Positions 47,980-60,020 are shown, counted from the first letter of the stretch. The stretch: 64,000 nt of DNA from Dicyema japonicum (GCA_011109175.1 RDEW01000057.1:122782-186781), one strand, 5' to 3'. Notes: generated from the sequence alone by a model not told the origin. Numbers and translations: made by a program.

Positions 47980-50380
47980 AAACTAAAGGGGGCTGAAAAA
48001 TTAACAGAGTTGCTTGATCTATTAAGGCATAGTTAATGTCATCTCTTCAAGGCCCCTATTAATGGACTTGGAAGACATCAGATACGCAAATGTCTCGGTT
48101 TGTACTTGGATAAGTCTGCTTGGGAGGAATAGCTGATTCTTAGGAGAGTTGTTACTTTTCAGTTAGCCACCGGTATCCTCCACTTAAGGGACTGGGGTAA
48201 ATAAACAGACAATAATAAACATTCCCACCCACTGAGCAACAGTATTCATTCTAATGATAAACCTCTCTAGCATCAACAAAACAGGTGTAAGTGGATAGTG
48301 TTGTATTCAAAATAACAGCCAAAGTCCTCGGATTGAACCTCCTATGAATTAAAATTTACAGAACCTTAATCGACATCATCTAATGGTGGAATACTAAATC
48401 ACAAATTCGAAGTATTTATTCTTTAAACTGAGGTAACTATGTGCTCAAAAATGCTGTAAAAATAATTTTTTCGATATAGAAATAAGGTTAGGGACAGCGA
48501 AGACAGGTCTCAGAGTTAGAAGGGATCAAAAATATTTTCCATAAATCAAACTCATCTTTATTCTCTTTGTTTAAGGATGAACCCATATAAATTTTATTCG
48601 TTTAAGATGGACGAACCTTAAGCCGTGGTAATTACAGGGTTTTTCAGAATCACCGCTGTACACTTCCTGATTCCTTGACGACCACTTCACTTCATTCTCT
48701 TGCTATAATCGGCACTTACGATTTGTCATAAGACGTAACAGAGCACGTGCAAAACGGAAAATCAAACTACTAGTTAACTTCTACTTCTGACGCCTCTGCC
48801 ATGTACCTATGCCTATCATAGTCTTCCTTATCCTTAAAGCATCCCCCGATTTTCTTAAGGTCTTTCGTTCTTTTCTCAGATGGAAGAACAAAATGTTAGA
48901 CTCAGAAAAAAATATAACATTTTCAATAAAGGAAACTGCAATCATCTCACTCTAAGAAATTTAGCAACTCGTCCTTGAGGGGGGCAAGGGAATTATAGAT
49001 CCCGTTCGCCTGGTTTATTTAAGTTCAATGAGAGGTTTTATCATTTTAGTTTCCCGAAGTAAAGAAAACCAGCAACTAACAGAAGGGATGAAGAAATTCC
49101 AGCAACATAACCACGTGGCATCAAACCAATATCCAGCCAATAAATACAAAATCCAACACCACCAAAAGATCAACTAATCAACCACGTGTTTACACTCTAC
49201 TTAGGTAGGAAATATAAAAAGGAAAAAGAAACTCATTTGATATTATAAGCACAGTGTCTCTCTACCACAAGTCCTTTCCACGAGCTCAATATATCCACCA
49301 CCCTCTTCCAGATTCTGCAACCTATAAAAGTCTCCCCCAATTCATAATATCACAAAACCTACACTTACATCACCGTCTACCATTTTCTGCATTCTTCGTA
49401 TTTTCATGATCCGATTCACGTTTACCACGTGCTCTGTATGCCTCAAAATATTCATCATCCCTTCAGATCACTAAATGGGATCAATTTCTTTCGGCGGCAC
49501 TTTTATGGCCACCGTTGACATAAAGGGAATCCTTTGAAGGGTTTCACAAATATTATTGGTTCCTTAATAAAATCAAAAAAACGATATTGGGTTCCAGCCG
49601 AAAAGAGAAAGATCTCGCCTCTAATCAGACACTTTTTGGAGGACATTCCAAAGTTATACTGAAGTCTAAGCCTAACATAAATAGAGTTTGAAGAATTCAT
49701 TGGCGAAATTGGAACACATTAGTCTCACCTTAATAAATTTCATTACTTGTATTCACAGATAACGGGGGATCAAATTTATTATCAGTAAGGGGTAAAGTGA
49801 TTTCGGACGATCCATTACAATTTTGTAGGGTTAGGTTTCATTACAAAAGTAATACGCTTTCTGGTTAATGGCGCCCACGGAACATCACGGTATAGGTCCT
49901 TCCACAGGTCCACTGCTCCCGATGGTGTCATAAATACACTTCCTAACCTACACGGACCCCCACTTCGCATTCATCTCTGACTCCCACTCCCAGCTGTAAT
50001 TGACGCAAGTTGTCCGAAATATTTGCTATGACCGATTGACAAGCAATCTTTAACGCGAAATCAAAATTCCATCACAAATCTGAGGAAAAATCAAAATTGA
50101 AAGAAATACCCGGGTTTATTGATTTCAGACTCCACAAAATATATCAAAGAACTGGAAAAACCACCACCTCATGGGAAAATTTTTTGTTGGGGAAGTTGGC
50201 GTGGAACAACCAATATCTTTCAATTGAATTTTAGACTGATCTTTGCAATCTTCGTGGGCTTCAGTGACGTTGTAACCTAAGAAGAAAGCGAATTCGTCAG
50301 CCTTCTGTATATGTCTCGCGAAGTATCAGTTCTCACATTCGCAGGGGCAAAAAGACTTCCCGATGTCACTACAAATCCAT
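47980..50380. other. No identified gene; possible exons
   Basis: Mostly non-coding by inspection. Minus-strand readings near 49830-49930 (AVDLWKDLYRDVPWAPLTRK) and 49503-49700 (IRGEIFLFSAGTQYRFFDF) look coding-like but I could not join them with introns or recognise a family. Three CACGTG hexamers lie between 49110 and 49430. Confidence 0.3.
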
Positions 50381-50384
50381 CCAG

Positions 50385-50661
50385 AATAAGCGGAAAGGGA
50401 AGAAAGCATACATTCCTTACAGTCGAATGAACCCCTCAAATGTAGTGGGAGAGAACAGATGATCCTTTTTATCTCATCCCGCCACTAAGCGTTCTCATGA
50501 GACAGGTGGATCACATGACGTCACTCTAGTAGAACAGGAGAGGATAAAGAACAAAGGGAGAGAAAAAAACCTTCGACCAAGAGCCAGTTGGGGGGATCGA
50601 AACCTACACCATTGTTATATTAGGGAATCACAACTACCGAGCTACCATCCCAACCAGCAAA
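50385..50661 (-). mobile_element. SINE family 2 with tRNA-like head
   Basis: On the minus strand the 5' end folds like a tRNA: GCTGGTTG can pair with CAACTGGC, with A box TGGTAGCTCGGTAG and B box GGTTTCGATCCC between; no sound anticodon arm, so it is a SINE head rather than a tRNA gene. The body (TCTACTAGAGTGACGTCATG, GGATCATCTGTTCTCTCCC) matches the copies at 25285, 52125 and 60663. The 3' tail seen in the last two is lost here. Confidence 0.8.
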
Positions 50662-50783
50662 GGGAGAAGTGAAATAACGTGTCCTATGGGTTTTCATGGT
50701 ACCGAATATCTATTCCCTGTATTTCACGCAATCGTGAGCTTGTTAATTTTATTAAGAATATTATCTGTTAATAGTAATCCATA

Positions 50784-51987
50784 TTATGGGGTCCAAGTTA
50801 TCACATTCTTTGCGGTCATTGCCACTTTGGACACGTGAGTAGTGCCTTCTTCAATAAGAAAAGTTATCTAGGAATAACTCATTGGTTACCTTGTCAAGGT
50901 AGCCTAACAGAGTTTTGCGCACAGAAGGGACCTCCGCCAAACAAGTGAGACACTACCAGTGAACAAAACCATACTCGCAGAGCATTCGTCTTGACATGGT
51001 CCGATTTGTCCTCTAATAGAGGGAGTAGTTGAATCACAGCGTTATTGTCCACCGCAGCGTACTTTCCCTTAGTAATCACAGAGAGTCTGGTTAATAATAC
51101 AACTACAGCATGAGTGCTCCGCATCCATACGCCCTGACATCCTCGGATGCATCTTTGAGGAGATTTAGCAGCACTGGAATGGATCCTTGGTCGACTGCTT
51201 TGGTTTTACCTTCGGGGGACACTCTTACAGAAAAAAATAGTAAAACGCCAGATCCATGAGATTCCTCGCCGCCCTGTACCGAATCCCTGCAAACTGGACA
51301 TCCAAGAGAACAAGGAAGACTTTGATAGCATTCTGCTCGATAGCGATGGAGGTGTCAATGCAGAGACAGTTGTGGAGAGTGTCCAACACAATGACCTTGC
51401 AGTTGACTCAGTGAGTACCTTTATTTCGTCAATCTCCTCTTCTGCTTGTCTCACAAACTTGACAACCATTCCAAAATGAATGAGTCTTTCGGCACCTTCC
51501 ATTAAGGGATCATCTACCTTCTGATATTTTGGAAATCCTTTCGAATGTTCCATGTGCCAGCTTTCTAATATTTTTGAACTCATTTTTGTCCACCAATTTA
51601 GCGATAAGGGGGATCACATTGTAGGAAATTATGAATTCTCTCCCACATGCGTGTCCTCGAACTATGAATTTGGGGTACCTGATATTGTGAAGAGACATTT
51701 AATCGATATCCAGCGGACTACATCGTCACTGTTTGAGAGGAAACGTGCCAATTTGTGCCCAAGGTCCCCCTTCACTGATATGTAGGCGTTTTCTGGATCA
51801 TGGACAAAGTCGGAGAGAGAACGGAGAGCTCTATGAAGAGTCATAATGTTGTCGGAGTCTAATTTGATATTCTGAATGGTTAAGAATGCTAACAATTTGA
51901 TGAAAAGCATCCCGCCCATACGCCAAAGGACTTCTCGTTGGATCAATCAAAGGGGGATATTTTGCAGATATTGCATTTGATTTCATT
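50784..51987 (-). CDS. RSPH14: RSPH14, radial spoke head armadillo-repeat protein
   Basis: RSPH14 is an armadillo-repeat protein of ciliary radial spokes. Start ATG 51985-51987; first residues MKSNAISAKYPPLIDPTRSP then LAYGRDAFHQI, matching the family's PPLIDPTKAPIAYGRRAL. Then ALRSLSDFVHDPENAYI (family LCDLVHDPEHVYEAI), VLDTLHNCLCIDTSIAIEQ (LDTLYYCL..), IRYRAARNLMDLA, SPEGKTKAVDQGSIPVLLNL, VITKGKYAAVDNNAVIQLLP, LTCLAEVPSVRKTL and a C terminus AKNVITWTP (human AIKVIEWKP) ending in TAA at 50784. The reading is complete with at least seven canonical introns of 20-23 nt, for example 51872-51893 (22) and 51656-51678 (23). Intact, about 300 residues, close to the family length. Best-resolved gene here; implies motile cilia. 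Confidence 0.92.
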
Positions 51988-52045
51988 GCTAGGATTTAAT
52001 ATTTAATTAATTTTATTATTTTTAATATTTTTTATTAATTAACAA
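51988..52045 (-). promoter_or_regulatory. AT-rich block before RSPH14
   Basis: Nearly pure A/T (TTTAATATTTAATTAATTTT and TTTATTAATTAAC) directly upstream of the start codon, like the other genes. Confidence 0.4.
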
Positions 52046-52124
52046 AGGCATGTTTAATCTTGCTACAATTTCTCCCGACTTGTTCATAATGGTGTTCCTC
52101 ATAGTACTTCGCCCCGTGGCCCAT

Positions 52125-52405
52125 GTGGTGCTACATGGCTAATTGGGTGAAGTTTTCTGATTGTTTTGTTTGCTCCTCCCCCTTCCCTTCCTATTAGAGT
52201 GGCATCCAGTGCCAGGCCGGCACAAAAAAGGATCATTTGCTATCCCCCACTCCACTGTAGGGCTTTCCACAGTTGCAAGTAATGAACGTCTTTTTCCTTT
52301 TATGCTGATTCCGAATGGACTCTGTTTCTGTAGAAGTGGAAATTAGATACACTTAATCAGTTGTTTACTTTAACTTCTTTCTCGGTGTAATAATTAATTA
52401 ATTAA
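52125..52405 (+). mobile_element. SINE family 2 with LINE-like 3' tail
   Basis: Plus-strand copy: core GGCCGGCACAAAAAAGGATC, GTCTTTTTCCTTTTATGCTG and GGACTCTGTTTCTGTAGAAG, followed by AGATACACTTAATCAGTTG and CTTTCTCGGTGTA, then TAATTAATTAATT. The last 60 bp resemble the 3' end of the I-like LINEs. The tRNA-like head is mostly missing. Confidence 0.82.
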
Positions 52406-52424
52406 ATATTGTATTCCTCAAAGA

Positions 52425-52572
52425 TCCCCTATGTCTCCCTTGTTATTCAACCTATTCATGGCCGATCTCCTTACGAAGGAAGTCGAAAATGATATTCTTC
52501 TCACTTATGCCGATGACATCGTTATTGTTTCCCGGGATTATGACATCCAGACTGCTACTTCAAGATTGCTTT
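52425..52572 (+). pseudogene. LINE reverse transcriptase active-site fragment
   Basis: Plus strand reading PMSPLLFNLFMADLLTKEVE and ILLTYADDIVIVSRDYDI: the LSPLLFN and YADD motifs of an I/Jockey-like LINE, about 50 codons only. Confidence 0.75.
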
Positions 52573-52573
52573 G

Positions 52574-54260
52574 ATGATTGACGAGATTGATTTGCAAAGC
52601 CGATCTCCCTTCTTCCGAGAACAAACAAATAGAAAAACATCATCCACTGTCGATCTTCAGATGACACGAGGGCGTATTAGTGAAATGAGCCAAGCAGAAA
52701 GCGACCTGAATTCGTACTCAGAATGTTTCTTGAATTCCACAACTAGATATAGCGAGCAGATGGCTGATCTCCCAAGATACTGATCCAATTTACGAGAGCC
52801 AACTTTTCCCGAATACTTAGTGTTTCGCAGAGACCGAAGACTCGGAAGAGGTAGAGGCTTACTTAAAATCGTCAGGAGTTATATCTAGGTCGAGGATTTA
52901 TCGAATAAAATATCAACTCATTTCCTCCCCGAGAATCCTCTTGAACAGTTTACCACTAAGATAATCCTTTCCGCCTTCCGAATGAAGATAGTTACTTTCC
53001 TTAATCTTATTTCCTCGTGCTATCGAACCGAACTGGGTCATTTACCGAATGCGAAAAGCCCCTCTGGTATACAAACCAACAACTGGATAGAAGAGACTTA
53101 CTCATATAAGATAACATAGAGGACTTACTAATCCTTAATGACCAGAACAAACACATGATGACGACAACACGAAGGCGACTCCCCAACCTGCTACCCGTCT
53201 TCATTGAGGGTTGTTTCTACTCTCTCCGGATGGAGAACTTACTCTCAAATTACGTGGACGTTGGATTTATCAACAAAGTTATTCTGTAGGCGTAAAAAAA
53301 GATTCATTCCTATGTGCTGAATCATCTTCGATGAGATTCGACACTAAAACAAAAGCCCTTATTAAAAAGATCAACAGACTAAAAGAGATGAGTGAGAAAT
53401 TAACCGAAATTTCCCGCGTTTCTAAAAATTTCAAAATTGAACTAAGAAATATCAAGAACTGGAAAGCTGTTTTGAATAGTGTTAAGAAAAACACATCGAC
53501 CACGTCACCGTGGATAACTCTAAAAGGCTTAAAAAAATTCCTACTTGAACTACCAGGGATAAACCCTGACATACTTTATTTATTTACCACCGGTCATTTC
53601 AAGTGAAAGAAACCGGTGGCTAACAAAAACGTTGCAGCTAAGAGCGAACAATCCCAGAAATCCGACAGGTATATTTGGTTCTGTAGAGAACTAGTAGGTG
53701 GACCCTGATAAGAGGTCTTCTGGTCATCAAGAAAACACGGTGGGCATAGTGGGGAGAACAATTATACAATCCTGTACAGGTATGAATGTATCCCCGATGT
53801 ACTTGTAAAAAGATATGACAGCATAAGCCACAAACCCTACTCTATCTTTGAATCCAAAACACATGAGAATGAAGAAATGGTCCACCATGCATTTCTTCAT
53901 GCCAGAGGATTCCAACACGGATTCAGGGGTGAAGAAGCTGGTTCATTTTATCTGAACGATCAAAGGTACTTTCTCAGTTTAGAGATTTTCCCTCTCCTTT
54001 TCAAGGATCAACCATATTAACTCAATTGAGGAAAACCTGCGTCTTCATTTGTATGAAAGCGAATCCACTCCTTTCAGAGCAATAGCCGGGATTTCCCGCG
54101 TTTCTAAAAGAAGCAAAAGACCCATATTTGGAAGGGTTGCATATGAAGAGGAATCTCGATTGAGTTCCGCGAAAGATTGTGAGATCACTGAGTGAGAATG
54201 AGAGTCCGTTTTCTTAAATATATACTGAGAATTTACACTAAACGCCACCAAATGTAATAT
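52574..54260 (+). CDS. Probable multi-exon gene, unidentified
   Basis: Coding-like segments follow one another on the plus strand: 52574 MIDEIDLQSRSPFFREQTN and GRISEMSQAESDLNSYSEC; EEVEAYLKSSGVISRSRIYR (52850); IILSAFRMKIVTFLNLISSC (52960); PNLLPVFIEGCFYSLRMENL (53180); a coiled coil LIKKINRLKEMSEKLTEISR and NFKIELRNIKNWKAVLNSV (53360-53490); HKPYSIFESKTHENEEMVHH (53830); NLRLHLYESESTPFRAIAG (54030). Frames switch as expected for tiny introns, but I could not fix all junctions. The style (helices, coiled coil) suggests a structural or tethering protein; the family is not recognised. Convergent with SF3B3. Some segments may be chance frames. Confidence 0.4.
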
Positions 54261-54713
54261 TTCCCGGAATCTAAGTCTAACGCTTCCAAATTCCTTGATT
54301 CGTCCTGTAAAGGAAACAGCAAGAAACAGAGACGACATTGGTAAGAATTAGAACCATCAAACCACAGAACGTATATACCTTGTCGATAATAATGCTTTTT
54401 TCGAATTCCTTAAAGCACTAAATTTGGGGAACTAAAGCTCCTCTCCTCGTTATTAAATATATTAGACGTACAATCAATTCTATCCATCCTCCCTGAAGAA
54501 TATCTTTATATGAAATCCTTCTGCTATCAAGGACATCACTTAGAAATAAAGATAGCAAATTCCTGCGATTTTGAAAAAACGATGAATACCATCGGCTAGT
54601 TCTCAAAAGGGATACCCAATTAATCCCTCTTATGTGGGAATACACAGAGCATGGAGTAATCATATTAATAGCCAAGAAGACATAAAAACAGACAAGATAT
54701 ACAACAAAAATCA

Positions 54714-57700
54714 TTAAAAGGCAAACTTAGTGCGTATATCCTCTAACTTTTTGGCAACCTACCATATTAAACCCACATAACCTCAGCACATGTCTTATTC
54801 AACTCAATCGCTATATACTTTTGGCGGCATAATCCAATGAATTATACATCTCACATAAAGTCCCATCAACAACGTGCTAAAGTAAACGCAATATTAACCA
54901 AAACAGGAAAATAGGACGAACGATAAGCAAGATTACTTCTCCCAACGATAGAAGGCGATTCATTCCTCATATACATCTCCAAATGCTGAAAAAAGTCATG
55001 CTCCTACAGAATTAGGCCCCACACATACATCGTGAGTACTAAACGGAGCCAAAATCCCAATCGAGCCAGAGATAGTCGTGTAAACCAAAGTCTCCGATCC
55101 CCCAGGTGTGAAGGTCGCCTTCTGAATGGAGGTAACAATTTGTCCCAGATGATAGTTATTAAGCAAATCAGCCTTCTGAAAGGCTCCATTCATGAGAGAT
55201 CTGTCCCAGAGTGCCCGATTGCCAGTTGGGTCTTCGTCGATATCATCATTGACATCATCAGGAAGTCGACTCTATGAGTAAATAAGAGGAATTACAGCGA
55301 ATATATTGCCAAACTTGTCCCCACCAACAATAGTATCATAATCAACCATAATAGAAGACGTTATCCAACGGGGGTAAAAGTCATCAGCAAATATCACCAA
55401 CTGGTTCTCGAATCTTCTATATCTAATAAAGTGGAAGCTCTCCTGAACATCGATAGCAATAATCCTATTCCCATTGTGTGTAAGGCTGTTATAAAGTGGG
55501 GGACTTTCTTATTCTCACATTTTCTCAGCATCTTCTTCTTACCAAACTCATATAGTCGTAACAACTTTCCAACAGAGACTAAAAGACGACCCATGAAGGG
55601 AGTAAGGGCACCAGGAACATCCTCAACTGGGGTTCTGTGCAGTAACTCCATACTTTGACCATCATCACTTATCTTGTAACAGTATAACTCTCCCCAGAAC
55701 ATATCTTTGGGTTTAATACAAGTTTATTGGCAGTCCCAACAAACAAATACAAATGTGGGGTCTTTGTGGGGAATCGAGCCAATGTAATACTTCATTAAAA
55801 CCACATTATACCTCACAGCAGCCACATTCTGAGGAAGTTCATCTTTCTGCAGGGTCTGTCCAGTCCCAGGGAGACTAAGCCTCACCACAGAAGCCCACAT
55901 ACCTATCCCAGCCTTAGGGACTCCAAACACTTCAGGAATTGACGTCTACTAATAAGATCATTAATAACCGCTAGTGTCTCCTTTGTAAAGCAATTGTTGT
56001 CCGTCTCTATGCTCATAAACACTCCACATTCCGGGTTCACTACCATTCGTCGGGGTGTAAACGTTAATGGAACTGTCGTCTGGTTAAATATGACCCCCAA
56101 TTTGTCCAATGATATTATTCTAAATTCATGCAAAGTGACACCTTAGTGTATTCTCAGAAATAGACACAATTCCCTCAGGACACTGATCAGAGGAAAAACT
56201 GTGAGCATATTCTAACGGCACGTAAGAAATGGGGGTTAAATACGATCTGTTTTGGTGATGGTAACTCAACCAACATCGACTGGAGGCAGCCATTATCTGA
56301 ATATATCCAACAAACAAACCCCTTCGAAGCCTTGTACTGAAACTCGGAACAATTTGACCGGTCTCCCTCCCAAATAGCGGGTCCTCGTGTCGGAGAGGTC
56401 TCCAGTAACTGGATCAAGCACAGCCTTAAGTAGCACTCCATTCTGAAGACCAGTGTTGAGGTACAAAGTGTCTTCAGAGGACATTGATGCAATACACAAC
56501 GATTCAGGTAAAGCTGGGAGTGACTGAAGAGACAAGTCACAAAGACCATCCTAAAGTAACAAACCAATCCAACATTATGAACATCCAAAGAGAGAATCCT
56601 AACAGTGCTATCACCCAATCCCACAGCCACAAAGCGAGTCCTCTGTTGTCCAGGGGTGACTGTCCCAATAGCCAAACAAATGATATCACTACTCATCTCC
56701 TTTCGTTTAGTAAACTCATTGAGTTGACCAGTCTACACTAAATTACACAGCAGACTGAGTCTAATTCAAAGTACACAATTTGTCCCCCAGTCATCCCAAT
56801 CACTACTTGACTCATGTTTAATGCACAACTAACGATTTGTCGTTTACTCGGCACTTTCCACTCATTCACTCGCTTATCTCCTTTTATGTGACGGATTCCG
56901 TTCATGTGAACCTACAATTATCTATATTATACCTGTACAAGAGTATCAATTCCCATCTGCCCACAATTTATGGTGGTGGCTGTCCCCAGGAAACCAGAAT
57001 CCGTGACCTCTTCAACAATTTCACCGATTGAGAGGACCAGAGTAGCATTTGGGAAGGAGACGACTATAAAACTGTCAAATTTTTCTTGAATTGTAAAATA
57101 GAGGACAACCACTCACAGAATTCTTTACTGTCCACACTGCCTTTGGATTCCCTGGGAGTTCGGAGATTGCCATTTCAGACACTTCCAGTCCGTGACGGAG
57201 AATCCTCAACCCAGATCGAGGACCAACTCCACAAAACGCATAAACCTGGGGAGTGTCCTCATTAGTAAAATCCCCAACCTCCAATAAAACTACTAACATA
57301 CATGTGCGTTAAGAATTGGGGCCAAACTCTCCATTTCGTCTACCAAAACCAAATTCTTTAATGGTCTGGGGGTAAAGTCAAAGTCATCCTCATATTCACT
57401 ACTAAACTCAGGGGAGTCATCATCCTCTCCCAAATGCACAATCTGGTACAAATGACTACCAATAACACCAAACTTACTGATTTCCAAACTCAGCAGCAAC
57501 AAACAAGAACCCACTTTTGAGGACACACAACGACTGAGCGAGTGGGACACTATCAAAGTACTTTATCCTTATCTCGGTGACCTATAGTAACCCCTATCCC
57601 TTACAATGTCACTGTCCCTCACAATCGTAACCTTAAACACATCCCCCTGTTCATTCTGCAGCAGATAAAAGAACATTGACTTGGTCTTGTGGAGAGTCCC

Positions 57701-58655
57701 ACAAACAATTATCATATTTCGTTCATAACTCTCATAATCCTCCAATTATAAAAGAAATCAACTCGTCTTCTTGGAATGGGACATCGAATATCTGGTTGAT
57801 CCCCAAAGTTTCTGTAAATCACAAAGTTCTCTGCGCAAATCAGCAATCCTCCGGGACCGTCATTGTCAGAAGGAACTACTAATTGGAACCACTACCAGAG
57901 AAGATCATGTTGGCATACTCCTCCATAGGTTCGGAAGAACGTCTAACCACGTGGTTTAGTCCCAAATCAAGTTCATAGTATGTAAGATGCTGTCTGGTTT
58001 CCATAGCTGCCTCTCCACTGGGATCATGGTCGGCATCCTCGTAGTCAATCTCCAAGCAGGCAAAGACAGGGTTTTCGAACCCAACATCCAAGGCTGTGAT
58101 CCCAAAGTTGACAGTATTAGACTTGTGAGCCTCCAGTGGTGAGGATATAGTCAGGTTGGCGTTCGTGTCTCTGTTAAAGACGTAAACAAGCTTCTGCTTC
58201 TCCACTGCCGCGATCATCACTGCTCTCCCTTTAGGGTCAACTGTGAGGAACTCTCCGGGCACAATTCTACGACATCCCGACCTTCCCACAGTCTCCATAT
58301 GAACCTAAAATGCAGATGTTCATTTACTTTCTCAAAACAATTTTTATGTTGATTGTACTCCAAGACTGCAATTTTCCCAGAGTCAGATCCCACAATTATG
58401 AGATCCTTGGTTGATCCTGTGAGTTTGAAGGGAAGAATGTCCCGGATTACTGCAAATGCCTCGGTTCTCAATAGGGAAGTGATTTTACCAGTGGAAACGT
58501 CTATTGAAAGCAATTCGAGGGCATCTCCACTATTTTGTTACTCTTGGAAGATACCGTGAAACGACAATCTCCTGTTGTTTGCCGCCACTAAAATTCCCAT
58601 GAATTGCCTTCTCAATACACGTTGATGGTTGGAGATTCAAATTATAGAAATACAT
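54714..58655 (-). CDS. SF3B3: SF3B3 (SAP130), U2 snRNP splicing factor
   Basis: SF3B3 is the triple beta-propeller scaffold of the SF3b complex of U2 snRNP. Start ATG 58653-58655 ([20 protein letters not shown] then [14 protein letters not shown]). Intron 58530-58554 (25 nt) and intron 58305-58327 (23 nt) join exons giving [20 protein letters not shown] and [48 protein letters not shown] and [17 protein letters not shown]. Later: LAPFSTHD, a 25-nt intron, [31 protein letters not shown], and after a 23-nt intron [14 protein letters not shown] and TAA at 54714 (human [12 protein letters not shown]). The whole family length appears present over 3.9 kb. One base seems missing in the TTTT at 54819-54822, breaking the frame near the C terminus. 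Confidence 0.93.
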
Positions 58656-58740
58656 ATTGGACACACGAGGACTTAATATTAATTTAAATAATTACTTCGT
58701 AAATTTAATATTAATTTAATTATAATATGACAAATTAATT
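58656..58740 (-). promoter_or_regulatory. AT-rich block before SF3B3
   Basis: Above the start codon, after a short GGACACACGAGG stretch, lie about 65 bp of TTAATATTAATTTAAATAAT-type sequence, the same pattern as upstream of the other genes. Confidence 0.4.
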
Positions 58741-59639
58741 GTTCCGTGTTTATTTATCACCTATAGAAGAGTTGTTTCAATTTCATAATGTGATGACAGT
58801 CGGCCTTTTATATGTTTGTGAGGTCGGGGCAATTGACTAACAAAAGCTTGCAAATTTGACGCGCTCTTTTGAAGGCAACTGCAAACCGTTATTGGAGAGC
58901 AGTGGCTTAGAAAGACTTCAATTCGGGATGTTCTACTTTTCGACAATTCCGGCCAACTATGCACGTAAACTTACTTTATGTTAACCATTACTGGAAAATA
59001 TCGCAAAGTCAAGAATGACCCTACAACTGTTTTCAACAATAACATATCAAGATTAAAATGAAATTGTTAACTCAGGGTAATCTCTAAGCTGGAGAAAGTT
59101 TGTCGATCGGGTCTCCGACAAAGCACTTGCTGCTGTTTACAAAAAATATGTGTGCTCGACGAAACCGAATTGCCTTCTAAGACTCGCACACAAGAAAAAG
59201 AAAAAAACGAAAAGTCAAGAACATTTTGATGCCTTGGAATAATTGTCTCGGATTTATTAGCTCGACTGTTATCCTTAAATAAATTGTAAGTTCTGCCATG
59301 ACTGTTCTTAAATAATTGTGAAGATGAGGTATAATAATGGAAACATGGCTGTCTAGTGATTGACACTCAACTGCCTCTTAATCTTGGTCTATCTCTCTTC
59401 CATCAAGTCTAGATTATTTCGTGGAGAGTTTCTCGGTATACTTAATTACTTGAATTTGAATAATGGCTTTGTTGCAATAATTTTCCAATTACGTGGACTA
59501 CAGCATGGAATCAAAACATAAAATTCCATTTTAAGCATTCATATATTTAAGCCAGTCATATTTTGGGGACAAGTGAATTTGAAATTTGACATGTGGTGCA
59601 TCCTAAGCTACATTCAAAATCCACATGAAGACTAAATTG
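58741..59639. other. No identified gene
   Basis: A plus-strand reading around 59100-59240 (ALAAVYKKYVCSTKPNCLLR followed by a Lys-rich run) and a 99-codon frame on the other strand overlap; neither has a recognisable domain. Confidence 0.35.
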
Positions 59640-60020
59640 AGATATTTACGTAGAACCCCGGAATCACTAGGAAAGATAAACAGATGTGACGTCATACAGT
59701 TAGGCGACCCAGTTGCCGCATTCAACTGCACTATCCAACGTAAGTGGCCCTCCGTTGTCCCCACTACGAACGAAAGTGCCTTTCTCATTCTGCAGAGAGT
59801 TCGGTTTGGGTGGGAACTTTTTGGACAATCGGTTTTCTTTCGCCTGGATATGGACAGGCGAAATTGCCAGAATAACCGGGTTAAAGAGAGAGTGCTCAAC
59901 TATTAATGTGATCCTGTTCAAATGGTCAGAGCGAAACGCTTTTTTTCTAGACATCACATCATCCATATCCACCATCATGGAAACCCTTCCATGGTAGAGT
60001 GAGATCCTTTTTAGAATTTT
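59640..60020 (-). pseudogene. I-like LINE 3' end
   Basis: Minus-strand frame ISPVHIQAKENRLSKKFPPK and the downstream segment parallel the C terminus encoded at 12901-13141 (LILPMARKNRLDKKFPSP). The plus listing shows the family 3' motif ACAGTTAGGCGACCCAG and ACCCCGGAATCACTAGG. Confidence 0.7.

Noticed and set aside
50585-50661. A tRNA gene on the minus strand
   Set aside because: Acceptor pairing and A/B boxes exist, but the anticodon arm is not formed and the T stem is imperfect; it continues into a repeated body, so it is a SINE head.
53211-53606. BLOC1S1-like protein
   Set aside because: The NF....L..I.NW pattern is suggestive, but spacing differs, the flanking sequence does not fit and the C terminus is extra; left unidentified.
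54418-54714. A 98-codon minus-strand frame whose ATG overlaps the SF3B3 stop (TAATG), suggesting a dicistronic gene
   Set aside because: It has no recognisable domain, the following minus frames do not join into a gene, and the opposite strand shows more coding-like segments there. The overlap is probably chance.
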